DNA of 64,000 nucleotides, from assembly GCA_020698575.1 (NCBI GenBank), contig CM036240.1, positions 34,300,711-34,364,710 on the forward strand, written 5' to 3'. The DNA is from Bostrychus sinensis (taxonomy: Eukaryota > Chordata > Actinopteri > Gobiiformes > Eleotridae). Below, piece after piece: positions 22,259 through 35,089 of this stretch. A program made the translations under genes and the position numbers. The notes under the pieces are model-generated. The model ran no database searches, had not been told where the DNA came from, and was given only the letters and a program-made list of their open reading frames with translations. Position 1 is the stretch's first letter, and every line of letters starts with the position of its first letter.

Positions 22259-24708
22259 GGGGTTGAGTGCCCGAATAATCCTAGAAGCTATGTTGCCTGG
22301 GGCATTATGCACCTGGTAGGGTCTCCCATAGCAAAAGGTCCTAGGTGATGGGCCAGACTAAGAGCAGTTCACAAAACCCCTATGAATAGTTTTATATTAA
22401 GGACCGTGACATTGCCCGGTATGCCACAGCCGGGGCCCCACCCTGCAGCCCCATCCTGCAGCCCCACCCTGGAGCCAGGCCTGGGGTTGGCGCTCGAATG
22501 CGAGCGCCTGGTGGCCGGGCCTATGCCCATGGGGCCCAGCCGGGTAAAACCCGAACGAGCGATGTGGGCCTGACCTCCTGAGGGCTCACCACCCCCAGAG
22601 GTAACCGTAGAGGACCGGTGCAATGTGGATCGGGCAGCAGTCGAAGTCGTGTGCCTCGACAATTTAGTCCCCGGACACAGTTTCTAGCTGTAGGGACATG
22701 GAATGTCACCTCACTGGGGGGAAGGAGCCTAAGCTTGTGCGGGAGGTTGAGAGATACCGGCTAGATATAGTCAGGCTCACCTCCATGCACAGCTTGGGCT
22801 CTGAAACCCAGCTCCTCGAGAGAGGTTGGACTCTCCACCACTCTGGCGTTGCCCATGGTGAGAGGCTGGTGTGGGCTTGCTCATAGCCCCCCAGCTCAGC
22901 CGCCATGTGTTGGAGTTTACCCCAGTATACGAGAGGGTCGCGTCCCTGTGCCTACGGGTTAGGGACAGGTCTCTTACTGTTGTTTGTGCCTATGGGCCAG
23001 ATAGCAGTACAGAGTACCTGGCCTTCTTGGAGTCCCTGGGAGGGGTACTGGAAGGTGCACTGACTGGGGACTCCATTCTTTTGCTGGGAGACTTCAACGC
23101 CCATGTGGGCAGCGACAGTGACACCTGGAGGGGTGTGATTGGGAAGAACGGCCTCCCCGATCTGAACCCGAGTGGTGTTTTGTTATTGGACTTCTGTGCT
23201 AGTCACTGTATGTCCATAACAAACACCATGTTCGAGCACAAGGGTGTCCATCAGTACATGTGGCACCTGGACGCCCTAGGTTGATGATCGACTTTGTAGT
23301 CATGTCATCTGACCTTCGGCCATGTGTCTTGGACACTCGGGTGAGAGGGGCTGAGCTGTCAACCGATCACCACCTGGTGGTGAGTTGGATCCGCTGGCGG
23401 GGAAGGAAGCCAGACAGACTCAGCAAGCCCAAACGTGTTGTGAGGGTCTGTTGGGAACGTCTGGCTGAGCCCTCTGTCAGAGGGGTCTTCAACTCCAACC
23501 TCCGGGAGAGCTTTGACCAGATCCCGAGGGAGGCTGGAGACATGGAGTCTGAGTGGACCATGCTCTGGTGCTTGTTGTGCCGGCAACCCCCGAACCTGGT
23601 GGACGAACGTGGTGGACACCGTAAGTAAGGGATGACGTCATGCTGAAGAAGGAGTCCTATCTAGTCCACATGTGTTTTGTGGATTTGGAGAAAGCGTTCG
23701 ACCGTGTCCCTTGTAGTGTCCTATGGGGGGTGCTCTGGGAGTATGGGGTCCAGGGCCCTTTGCTAAGGGCTGTCTGGTCCCTGTATGAGCGGAGCAGGAG
23801 CTTGGTCCGCATTGCCAGTTGTAGGTCAGACCTGTTCCCAGTGCATGTTGGACTTCGGCAGGGCTGCCCTTTGTCACCGGTTCTGTTCATTATTTTCATG
23901 GACAGAATTTCTAGGCACAGCCAGGGGCCGGAGAGAGTCTGGTTTGGGAACCACATGATTTCATCTCTGCTTTTTGTGGATGACTGATTGTCCTGCTGGC
24001 TTCGTCAAACCAGGACCTTCAGTGTGCACTGGGGCAGTTTGCAGCCGAGTGTGAAGCAGCTGGGATGAGAATCAGCACCTCCAAGTCTGAGGTCATTGTT
24101 CTTGACCGGAAAAGGGTGGCTTGCTCTCTCCAGGTCGGAGGGGAGTTTCTGCCTCAAGTGGAGGAGTATAAGTATCTTGGGGTCTTGTTCACGAGTGAGG
24201 GAAGGATGGAGTATGAGATCGACAGGCGGATCGGTGCAGCGTCTGCAGTAATATGGTCATTGTATTGGTCTGTGGTGGTGAAGAATTTACCTGTCGATCT
24301 ACGTTCCTACTCTCACCTATGGTCATGAGCTTTGGGTCATGACCGAAAGGACAAGATCCCGGATACAAGCGGCCAAAATTAGTTTCCTCCGCAGGGTGGC
24401 TGGGCGCTCCCTTAGCAATAGGGTGAGGAGCTCTGTCACCTGGGAGGTGGCTCGGGCATCTGTTCCGGATGCCTCCTGGACATCTCCCTGGGGAGGTGTT
24501 CTGGGCATGTCCCACTGGGCGGAGGCCCCGGTGAGACCTAGGACACGCTGGAGGGACTATGTCTCCCGGCTGGCCTGGGAACGCCTTGGGGCAGTAGAGC
24601 TGGAGGAAGTGTCTGTGGACAGGGATGTCTGGGCATCTTTGCTTAGACTGCTGCCTCCGCGACCCGGTCCCGGATAAGTGGAAGAAGATGGATGGATGGA
24701 TGGATTTG
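22259..24708 (+). mobile_element. Rex3 (RTE-type) LINE, degenerate
   Basis: GC-rich copy with a 5' region (22259-22690), an AP-type endonuclease (GTWNVTSL at 22697; LLLGDFNAHVGSDSDTWRG at 23081-23136; LSTDHHLVVSW at 23358) and reverse transcriptase blocks (FVDLEKAFDRVP at 23676; LRQGCPLSPVLFI at 23851; FVDD at 23971 in place of FADD). The tail is a ggatggat microsatellite at about 24689-24706, usual for Rex3. Bases 23866-23886 match the conserved site used to detect Rex3 in fishes, as I recall it. A large part of the reverse transcriptase N-terminus is missing between about 23600 and 23640, and there are many stops. It cannot transpose. Confidence 0.88.
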
Positions 24709-25421
24709 TGTCATTAAACAAGTCACCCTTCCTGTGGAGGGTGAACAGTTGCAGTCGTTTAAATACACACACATTTGCAGCGAAAATATTTGAATAAAAT
24801 TGTCTTAGGCTAGCATTAACTAAAGGCAGTTTATGTCTGTCTGTTATTCGTACTTGCCTTTTATAATGAAAAACTAATGTCCCACCCATGCCCGGGTTGA
24901 TGACCCATTCCTACTGAAAAAATAACTTTTGCTAGTTTCACGGTGGTAGTAGAGAGACAAGTTTCAGGTGGTGTGGGTTTATCATATATACGAGTTTCTG
25001 ACATGAAGGAGCACCTAAACACCCCACCAAACCGTTTAATCAAGTTGGCTAAATCGGGACTGTAGAAGCAACAAGAACTGCCCAAGTTAACGTGTTGTGA
25101 ATGGTAAAATGTTTAAAATATTTTTTTGGAGAGAAGTAAAGCATAGAATTATATTGTTTGAAGTTTAACAATATTAGGGAAATGTTGGTTTTATGCTACA
25201 CCATGCTTCAACATTATCATTAAGGTACTGGTATCAACCTCTAACATGATTGTGGTGCATAATTAAAAGTCATAAACAGATAAGTGATTGATCTCTATTA
25301 TCACATTCCCAAGTTTCCATTATCCAACCAAAAAGATATGAATGCACACAAGTTGTGTAAACAAGTTCCGTCCTTGAAGTAAACCACCAGTGGAATTTTC
25401 CGACATGTACTCTAATGATAT
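24709..25421. other. Intergenic stretch
   Basis: No gene or clear repeat. The missing TAAR TM6-TM7 was looked for here and not found. Confidence 0.4.
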
Positions 25422-26447
25422 GTTCACACTGGATGCGAATCTGGCGGCAAATTTGCATCTAGTTGAACGCATGACCATTTTGAATTCACTCGTGTCATTC
25501 ACACTAACAATTCGCCCTTTTCATGCGTCAAATATGCGCGAATAGGGCGAATTGTTCGCTTCATTTACATCAAATGAGGGACATGGCTGCTAGGGCTACT
25601 CCCAAATGGCCTGTCTCGGTTTGCTCAACTGTGTCCTGTGTGGCTGCCAGGACCTCTCCCCAGGACACTACTGCTGTACAGCAGCATTAACCCCAGAGAC
25701 AGAGCCGAGACAGCCTGGGGTTATTTCTTGTACATTAGCTCTCTCTAGTGGTTTTGGGGTCTAGTCTAGTCACAGGCTCTATGCTTTCTGTTGTTCTGGA
25801 GAGTGCAATAACTGCTAATATAACGAGCACATCTCAATAGGCTATTTTGGTAAAGTTAACCCCCTTTATATTTAACTGTGTTTATTTGTGTGTTCTTGTT
25901 GTCACGATGATCAGAGCGAGCCTCTGTCACAGGCTCACATCACAACAGCTATAACCACAGCACAGTCACACAAAGCCAAAACAGCCATATTTATTTTATT
26001 TTTATAGTGTTTTCTATCAGGGTTGTTTTTGGGAATAGACCCTTTTGATTCCTGTCTTCATATAAGTAGAAGAGCTCCAGGTTCACTCTGACAGCCTCGA
26101 TGATTGTTTTGCTGAATCTGCAAGGCAGAGATTTCCTCCTTTTATGTCGTACATAGCCACATCACTGCTACAGCAGGTCCCTGATTGGTTAAAGCGCCGC
26201 AAATGTTCGCAGAAGTTCAATTTTTTCCAACTTGCGCAACCAGAGCATTGGACCGTCATCCACCGATTCACATCTTTGCCTTTTCGTGGGACTCGCGTGT
26301 CAAAAGCTAATATTGCGTCATTTGTGCCGCGCGATTTGCTTGAGTTGCGTCATTTGCACCGCAGGACTTTTATTTGCACCTGAACGCGCCTCTACATAGA
26401 CGTAAAAATCACTCGGGCCAGACGCCTCATTTGCATTTGGTGTGAAC
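25422..26447. mobile_element. MITE-like DNA transposon, about 1 kb
   Basis: The left end gttcacactggatgcgaatc and the right end (gttcacaccaaatgcaaatg on the minus strand) form inverted repeats. There is no transposase. It resembles fish PIF/Harbinger-type non-autonomous elements; the class is uncertain. Confidence 0.65.
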
Positions 26448-26470
26448 GTACCATCAGGCAGAATAACATC

Positions 26471-26772
26471 CAGTGGTGGACGAAGTACTCAAAAGCTGTA
26501 CTCAAGTAAAAGTACTGTTACTTCAAAAATATTACACAAGTAGAAATAAAAGTACATAATGATAATTTTACTTAGATAGGGAAACAGATTTCCAAAGTCC
26601 AGCTCTGGCAGCAGTATTTGTAGTTTTTGTCCATATTGTATTTTGTCCTGAGTTGTCAGGCCGTCTAAATACGTAGTTGTCTGCATCTCCTCACACCTGC
26701 TGCGTGTCACCATGTTTGTTTTGCTTTCCAGTAGAACACAAAGTCATGTGACTGAAAACTATGAATAATTTC
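26471..26772. mobile_element. Partial hAT-type element (cagtggtggac end)
   Basis: It begins cagtggtggacgaagtactc, the same end as the next element at 26773, followed by about 250 unshared bases and no matching right end. It is probably a fragment. Confidence 0.55.
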
Positions 26773-26840
26773 CAGTGGTGGACAAAGTACTCAAAAGCTG
26801 TACTCAAGTAAAAGTACTGTTACTTCAAAAATAAAATTAC

Positions 26841-27958
26841 CAGTAGCATGCGGTGACTTTTTAAAGTGTGCAAGAAGACATCTTGACTTCATTAAGTTTT
26901 ATATGACAACATTTTAATTTATTTAAGTTTAATTAAAAGCCACTTAGTTAACTGCAGTCCCATCAGTGTTTGTTTAGTAGGGTCTCTTCCTATATAATTA
27001 CTATTATTAACGCTGTTTGTATACAAAACATGTCACTACAAGAATTTTTCTTCCACAAAGCTGGCCTTCTTTGTCGCCTTATCAAAGAATGTACTCTAAG
27101 TTTTTGTTTTAACTTTAATTCATAAGCACTAAAACGAGGATGGATAGATGATGAGTGAGGTTACAGCCTTACAGATGAGGGAGGCCTGTTCATCAGCACA
27201 CACTGAGATCGACACTAGACTAGTGCACTGTTAATGCTGCTTCACTATAATAAAACCTCAAAAGAAGCCTTACACATCACACCACAAACCTCCATTTAAA
27301 AACACCACCTCACTGACACTCACCTCTCTACTCAAGCTGCAAATCTAGTCCATGTTACTTTTTTGAAGAAATGTCCTGTATTTCATACAGCTGAGTTTGT
27401 CCAGAATAACCAGTGCCCAGTTCATTCACAGTTCTGTAATATTCATATTCATTGCTGCTGACTCCTCTCCTCCAGCTCCACTTCTTACAAACATGTCTGA
27501 CACTTAACAATGTACGTGAGGCGTTCATTTATATGACATGCAGTTTTGCACCAGCCTGTATTTCGTGTTCTGTTGCTATCAGCTAGTGATCTCTGTCACT
27601 GAGCCTGAGATTGACCACACATGCGTGACCCTCCTAAACAAGCTGCTGGCCCACTGCTTGACAAGCCCCAGGCAGAAACAGTGACCATGACTCCGCCTCC
27701 ATGGAGGTGAAAATGACAGAAATGAATGACAGAGAGGCAACCTAGTTTGCCTTGACAGTACCTGGAGTGGCCAGCAGGGTGCAGAAAAGTACAGAGTGAC
27801 TGGAAGAAGGTAATAGACTGATTCACTATGGAAGTGAACGGAAATATGAAATGGTTGGAGAGATGGCAATTTAATTTTGTTATAGTTTTAATCTATGTGT
27901 TTTTTAGATTTAATTGGTCAAGCACTGCTGCCTTGCTTCCATTCACGGCACACCTATG
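26841..27958. mobile_element. hAT-like non-autonomous element, copy 2 (complete)
   Basis: It opens CAGTAGCATGCGGTGA and closes with a partly complementary tcacggcacacctatg. It is flanked by near-identical 8-base duplications, aaaattac (26833-26840) and aatattac (27959-27966), as expected for hAT. About 940 bases are shared with 9199-10316. There is no transposase. Confidence 0.72.
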
Positions 27959-28062
27959 AATATTACTCAAGTAAAAGTAAAAGTACCCAACACAATTTTA
28001 CTTCAGTAAAAGTGAAAAACAATGACTATTATGTTGACTATACACTATATAGTCTAGACTAC

Positions 28063-29809
28063 TGTAGCATACATTTATTAATTATGCATTTAGGACACAG
28101 ATGTTCAGCTTAAAGAATTATACCTGATAGGTGACAAATAATCAGGTCTGGAGTTTAACCACAGCTTATGTCCCTGAGGGAAAGGAGGTTAACCAGCAGT
28201 GACTTCGATAATAGATAAAGACCACCAAACTCAACTTAAAGTGAATTAAGTATGGGTTTATTATTAGAATAAGCAAACAATATAATGCAAAGCAGGACCT
28301 GGGGCTAGGTAACTTTATGAAACGTTGTAAATGGGATTATTGCAGAATATCTAATTAATTGTAGTGGAGTATTATGGGCAATAGGATTTACATGAGATTA
28401 TATGGACATAGAAAGATAAATGCTAGAGTTAGGGAACTTAAGGAGTTTGACGGCAAACTCAATAGATGTCATATACACTGGGCACTGTAGAGGGTCGAGC
28501 GGAGGTCAGGATGTCGAGGACCACGGGCTCAGCAGGCCACCGGCTGTCGGGCTGGGGGTCGCTGTGCTGGGTTGCAGGTTCACGAAGTGTTGCTGGCTGG
28601 CCGGTCCAGTTACTACTCCATCCTGGTTTCGTCCTCTGAAGCTCGTCCGGATATCAGCACCAGTGATGTACACAGCGGTCGTGGATGCCGCTTTGAGTTA
28701 TTGCCGTGGCTCGGCAGAGAGGCAGCGTCAGGCCTTAAGCACAGCAACAGTCCAATACTAGAGTTGAAAGCTTGAAACCAGCTTTCACTGCGGCTTATAA
28801 AAACTTTGGAAATGGACTTCTGAGGGAACCGCTACGGTCAATCCAGCGGTTATGTTGAAGACTGGGACGGAAGTTTGCCGTGCAAAGTTTCAAAATATGC
28901 TACAAAAGCGACTACTCGCAAAACGAAAGTTAACTAGTGTCTTGCAGGACACTAATACAAAAATGAAAGTATAAGTAGCAAAAGAAAAAGAAAAATTCAT
29001 CGACGAAAAGAAAAGCGTAAGAACACACGAGAGCGTGTAAAGGTTTGGAGTTTTAGCGCGTAAGAGAGAGAACAAAGAGAAAGCGAGGGGTTTTAACTTC
29101 GCCGTCTCTGGGGGTGGTCTTTCGCGTTAAGGCGTCAGATATCACTTTACACAACCGAACGCCTTACATGGCTAATCATTTTTAACACTCCACTTCAATT
29201 ACATCAGATATTTAAGTAACTTTACGTTTATACTGAATAAGACTATTATGATGATACCACACAGACTGATGACATGACATGAAATAAACACATGTTCAAC
29301 CAATATCAAACATGATAATTTCAACAGTTTGCACAGAAGATCATAATGTTAATGTCCTGTGAAGCAACATGTATATGCATGAAGTCAGTCTCCTGAAACA
29401 GATGGCTGTTGCATAAGGACCTTAATACACATACTTTTATTGGAGTGAATAATGGATAGGGATGTAGTGACCACAGTCCGTCTTGAACACTAGATGGCAG
29501 AGTGGCTGTACGTTTGAGGCGAAACTTACGTTTTGATTTAAACAATAGGAGTCATTTATCTGGTCCCTGAAAGTGATAGTACCATCCCGTACCAGGTTTT
29601 CTGTCTTCCTCTCACAAGAAGAAAGGCCCCTTTCTGGCATATTTATTGCAGTAGGTCAGTAAAGCCCAGTCATGCAGTTTGTATAGGACAGATATATGCC
29701 TTTGCTTACCTCCTTTGGTGTGATAAGAGTCAGACTCCTGACTCCGAGCAGGAACACCTGTGGAGCTCCATTAAAGGTCAACAAGGGTTCAGCGTGAAGT
29801 CTTCCTACA
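28063..29809 (-). mobile_element. Solo LTR of the same family as the element at 1-8224
   Basis: It opens TGTAGCATAC, closes TTCCTACA, and is flanked by the 4-base direct repeat ctac (28059-28062 and 29810-29813). The core phrase agataaagaccaccaaactcaac at 28213 is shared with both LTRs of the left element, as are later blocks (ttctggcatatttatt, tataggacagat). It is diverged, so it is an older insertion reduced by LTR-LTR recombination. Confidence 0.85.
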
Positions 29810-29875
29810 CTACATAGACTATATGTTACTTAAGTAGAAAGTACTTTTGAATGTTTTTGCAGAATCATCTTCTTC

Positions 29876-29941
29876 CCATAGTTTTGAACCCAGAACCTTC
29901 TGATTTCAAGTCAGATGTACTACCCACTACACCACAGAGGA
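29876..29941 (-). other. tRNA-like (Ser-type anticodon) fragment or SINE head
   Basis: On the minus strand there is a D-arm-like GTGTAGTGGGTAGTAC, an anticodon stem TCTGA / TCAGA around CTTGAAA (anticodon TGA), and a B-box-like GGTTCTGGGTTCAAAAC. The acceptor stem is not convincing. It lies inside the hAT-type element, so it is more likely a tRNA-derived repeat than a working tRNA. Confidence 0.35.
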
Positions 29942-30141
29942 CAAAAACTACTTTGAACTCCTCAGACTATTTAAAAATTTACTCAAGTAAAAGTAAAAGT
30001 ATAAATGAAATCATCCTTAAATTAACTCAAGTAAAAGTAAAAGTATGTTCTACAAAATGTACTCAGAAAGTACTTAGTACTCAAAAAAAGGTACTTCAGT
30101 AAATTGCTTATGTAAAAGTATCTAGTTACTGAACATCACTG

Positions 30142-31759
30142 ATAACATTAGAGTGTGTAAGAATGTATAAGGTGGTGGTTTCTTACATTGGCAAAAAAAA
30201 AAAAAAAAACTATATGATTTTACAATTCTGAAAATGTTTCAGAGCTTTACAGAAGGGCTGAGATTTTGGAATTTCAAAGGTACAATGTATAGTCTTTGGT
30301 GACCTCTGGTGGTGACATTACAGATTGTAAAGCTGTCTCACAGTGTGGCCATCTGCCCAATCAGGTGACTTTCTACAGCCTGTGAGCACCTGTGGTAACC
30401 TCACAGAGACATTATGAACACATTAAGATAGAGTGGGTGTGTTTCTCCCCCAGGAGTTTTAGGCGGTGGGCCAAGGCAATCTATCTGCTTTCAATCATTG
30501 AAGGAGGACACAGAATTTCACATATAGAAAGCGCATGTTATCCTCAGTTATATTATTATTGTCACCACTTGAAATTCATGCACATTTTTACAAATCCAAT
30601 AAATTTATCTCATTATATTATCAGGCAAACGCAGCGGCTGATTAGACTTCATGAACCAATAGTACACTCAGATTTTGACAACTGACCAATCAGAGAGTAA
30701 CCCAGCTGTTTGACTGCCAGGAGCACAAACACTAACAAAGCAGGATCATGTGACTACAGGGACAAGTCTTTATCTCTGTGTAAGTATCATAGAATGACAT
30801 TCTTCTATCCAGTCGCCTCTTTCTTCTCTTTTCCTCACGTGATTGCCTAAATGATCTTGCTTCACACGTCGCTACCACAGGACTGTAATAAAATATAAGA
30901 CATTAAGCCTATATCTTTAGCAGTAGAGCAGTGCACTAGGATACTAACAACTGAATAGGCTATATTTCTAAATAAAGAGCCACTTTACATGATGTGCTGT
31001 CGTAAAAGTTACAATTATTAACACTCTAATAGCTTTATAATACAGTATAATACAGTTTAGTATTAGATTTGTCATAATCTCTATCTCTCTTTCCTTACAC
31101 CACAGAAGTTAAACAGGAGTTCCACTGTAATTAGCAAATAAAATGACATTCTCCACTTTTCTGAGCTCTTTTTGACCTTGAGTATACACATTTATAGTGT
31201 CTTGTGGCAGTGTATACCTCTTCCTTACTTATTTAGGCTATGTGTTTGCATCCGAAGATAGATTACGAGTTTAATCAAGAGAAATTCTCACCATTCACTA
31301 GGTGAAGTTATACAACAGATGGGAAAAGTTCTTTCAGTTCAGTGTAAAGCTCACAAAAGCAATGGCTATCAAGTTAATGAATAGACCTGATATTATAATT
31401 GGATGATACGCTTTGCTAAAAATAAATGAAATCGTAGGCTTTACTGCCAACACTATGCCACTCATCTTCTGTCATAGGGCGCAGGTGGGCGGGGTTTAGT
31501 GCCGGTGCTCTGACAACAGGTAGTTTCTGAGCGTGTGATTGGCCAATAACAGATAGCTGCCCACTGTCTTCGCTTCGGAAAAGTGTTACAGAAAATATGC
31601 AGATTTACAAAAATGTGTAAGAAGTACGACAGGCAACAATTTTATTTTGATTCTTTGAAAACTGTAGATGTGTTAGGAAAATACTAGGTCCTCCCTCAAT
31701 AGGGGTCTGTCAAATGCACAACAGAGCCCTTTGGCCCACTGCTGATTTTCATTTTTAAA
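30142..31759. other. Intergenic DNA
   Basis: AT-rich with an A-run at about 30194-30210. No gene or recognisable element. Confidence 0.45.
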
Positions 31760-33640
31760 AATGTGTTTGTATTTATTTATTTATAAAGGGACAACACATA
31801 TTAATGAACATTTACATGTAAATATGTGGGATTATAGCCTAAGCCTAATTTCCATCTCTAGTCTCTTGGCAGGTTGATGTCAATACTTAAGGACAAGGGA
31901 CAAAGAACAAACAACAAGTATACACACATACAGAGCACATACAAACAAATGCACTGTATGACAATACTAAAAAGCTATCTATAACAGGTAAACCAACACG
32001 TTCAGTACCATGTATGTAATCCATTAACAAGATATAACATTAAAGTGCTAATATTGTTTTTTCATGCCTAAAATGCTGTTGTAGATTACACACTATTCCA
32101 AATTCCTAATTTTATATATTATACAAATACAATAAAACAATTAATTAATAACATCTATTTTTTCCTGATGTACACCTCCCATCTCCCATATATATCAACA
32201 TAGTAGTCTATAAATTATGATTATAGTTTTGTCCTTCCCGTAACCATTCATTCCAAGGCTTTATGAATTACGTTAGTGTCAGTTCTCTTATATCAGCAGG
32301 TATTGTATTCCAAGTTTGAGATGCTCGATAAGAAAGTGACAGCTGCTCAAACACACTTTTTCTAAAGGTCACCAGACAGTCGCCTCCAGTACCAGATCTT
32401 CTTGTCCTGTAAGAAATCCGCTTTATGAAGTATTTTAGAGGAAGTGGTGCTAGTTCATTGAAAGTTTTGTAACAAGAACTGAATCAGCATACTTTATAAT
32501 GTTGTCCCAATTCATCAAATATATTTTTCTAATATTGTGCAATGATGATACATGGTGGGTATTTTATCCAATACTTTTAATGCTTTTTTATAAGTAGTCT
32601 CAACCAATGAAAGCATGGATTTATTTGTTAGTACAACTTGTAGTACAATAAATTAAGTAGAACATAATTATGGAGTTAAAATACAATTTAGCTGAAATTG
32701 TTGTTAGATTGTCGTATATATCTAAAATTTGATACATTAAATTTAATTTTATTCACTGTTCTTTTGATATGTTGTCTAAAAGATATCCGTGTAGATATCC
32801 GTGTTGATTATTGTGGGGTCTCCATGTTTGAAAATTGGTGTGATAACTCCAGTCTTCCAGGGACTTGGGAATGTACCCTCTTGTACTGATTTATCGATAA
32901 TACTTCTAATTGAATTAATAAGTGTTTGCGTTTTTTGAGAAAGATTGTGTCTATGCAATGCATCTTTGGTTTTCGAGTTCTTGAGACTGCAAATGCTCCT
33001 ATCCACTGTAGATTCAGATACTTCTGTCAGATTTAGAGCGGGGGTCATGGTATCTACAGGCCTTACATGTTGGGTCATATTGCAGTTTGTAGCTGCTAAG
33101 CTCTTTACAGAACCTAGAAAATATGTATTTAATGTGTGCCATTTCACTTGGATCATGTATTAGACTGCCATCTAGTTGTAGTTCTTTAATGTTGTGATTC
33201 AAGATATATTTCCCTGTCATGGTTTTAATAATTTGTCCAGATTTCTTTGGCATTTCCTTTTGCATTACTGATTATATTAATAAAAAATTTTACCTTTGCA
33301 TTACTTAATTCTTTGGTTACTTTATTTCGTGAAGTAAATATTTGTCTGTTAAATGTGGTTTTAGATTTGAGGGCTTGTTTGAGAGCTTGGAGAGTTTGTC
33401 TGCTCTGGGCACAGGAACTGATAGGACCTGACTTATTTCCTGCAACATAGAGTTTTTTTGACACTAAAGAGACATCGAAAGTCCTTTCCAGCTTGGCCAG
33501 GTGCTCTTCCTGATGCAACAGTCTCCATTTATACAGGCTTGGGACCAGTACATATTGGCTGAATGTTTTTGAACCACTGACTAACTGACTAACCACTTCA
33601 CTAATGGGGAGCCCCAAAGAGACATTTGGACACTATTATT
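31760..33640 (-). mobile_element. Decayed non-LTR retrotransposon (jockey/L2-like), core deleted
   Basis: On the minus strand, 33617-33014 carries the region before reverse transcriptase (AKVKFFINIISNAKGNAKEIW), and 33156-32800 carries the entry block (FPSPWKTGVITPIFKHGDPT). The frame then breaks. From about 32640 to 32270 the C-terminal part is readable in pieces (VQKKALKVLDKIP-like, ELAPLPLKYFIKRIS, SQTWNTIPADIRE). The 3' end is an aaataaataaata tail near 31760. The catalytic core with Y/FxDD is missing. The clade is uncertain. Confidence 0.65.
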
Positions 33641-33940
33641 CATGAATGAAAATATCTGTCCTACTTGGTTAACTGTATCCTAACACTTTATGAGTGTTGA
33701 TAGACACCTGCACATCTGGAAATACTTACAAAAATAATAAAAATGTAGTTTTGTGTTTAACTGCACAAAATAGCACAAGAGTAAGTTGTTCAACTGAGCA
33801 TAAGCAGCTGCTTTGTAACATGTACATGTTCACATACTCACATGTATTTTATTTTTAGACTATTGCTGCATAAACAGAGACAGACTGCATTAACCTGCTC
33901 TGTCAGTCTTTAAAGGGGTTACATTATTCTTTTATTTATA

Positions 33941-35089
33941 CACTGCTCAAAAAAATAAAGGGAACACTAAAATAACATCCTAGATCTGAATGAATTAAAT
34001 ATTCTTTTTAAATTGTTCTTTACATAGTTGAATGTACTGACAACAAAATTACACAAAAATGATCAATGGAAATCAAATTTATTAACCCATGGAGGTCTGG
34101 ATTTAGAGTAACACTCAAAATTAAACCTTAATTATTAAAAAATTAAAACTTACCTAATGGCAGTCAGGCTACCTCTGGCGAGCACATGGAGGGCTGTGCG
34201 GCCCCCAAAGAAATGCCACCCCACACCATTACTGACCCACTGCCAAACCGGTCATGCTGGAGGATGTTGCAGGCAGCAGAACGTTCTCCACGGCGTCTCC
34301 AGACTCTGTCACATCTGTCACATGTGCTCAGTGTGAACCTGCTTTCATCTGTGAAGAGCACAAGGCACCAGTGGCAAATTTACTAATCTTGGTGTTCTCT
34401 GGCAAATGCCAAACGTCCTGCATGGTGTTGGGCTGTAAGCACAACCCCCACCTGTGGACGTCGGGCCCTCATACCACCCTCATGGAGTCTGTTTCTGACC
34501 ATTTGAGCAAACACATGCACATCTGTGGCCTGCTGGAGGTCATTTTACAGGACTCTGGCAGTGTCCTGTTCCTCCTTGCACAAAGGAGGAGGTAGCGGTC
34601 CTGGTGCTGGGTTGTTGCCATCTTATGGCCTCCTCCACGTCTCCTGATGTACTGGCCTGTCTCCTGGTAGTGTCTCCATGCTCTGGACACTATACTGACA
34701 CTATACTGACAGACACAGCAAACCTTCTTGCCACAGCTCTCATTGATGTGCCATCCTGGATGAGCTGCACTACCTGAGCCAGGTGTGTGAGTTGTAGACT
34801 CAGTCTCATACTACCACTAGAGTGAAAGCACTGCAAGCATTCAAAAGTGACAGAAAGCATAGGAACTGAGAAGTGGTCTGTGGTCACCTCCTGCAGAACC
34901 ACTCCTTTATTGGGGTGTCTTGCTAATTGCCTATAATTTCCAGCTGTTGTCTGTTCCATTTACACAACAGCAGTGAAACTGATGTCAATCAGTGTTGCTT
35001 CCTAAGTGGACAGTTTGATTTCACAGAAGTGTGATTGACTTGGAGTTACATTGTGTTGTTTAAGTGTTCCCTTTATTTTTTGAGCAGTA
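33941..35089 (-). mobile_element. Tc1/mariner transposon, copy B (internally deleted)
   Basis: Terminal repeats cactgctcaaaaaaataaag and ...tttattttttgagcagta sit between TA target duplications (33939-33940 and 35090-35091). The matching stretch at about 13340 in the left arm is an empty site. Transposase pieces on the minus strand include the helix-turn-helix (34830-34690) and the DESRF block with the first catalytic Asp (34361). The part with the second Asp and the Glu is deleted between about 34165 and 34130. It is non-autonomous. Confidence 0.87.

Larger units (their letters stand above)
26773..30141. mobile_element. hAT-type element with nested insertions
   Basis: The left end is cagtggtggacaaagtactc; the right end reads cagtgatgttcagtaact on the minus strand. 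Both are rich in aagtaaaagta. Inside are an hAT-like element (26841-27958) and a solo LTR (28063-29809). Without the insertions the element is only about 0.5 kb, so it is non-autonomous. Confidence 0.6.
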
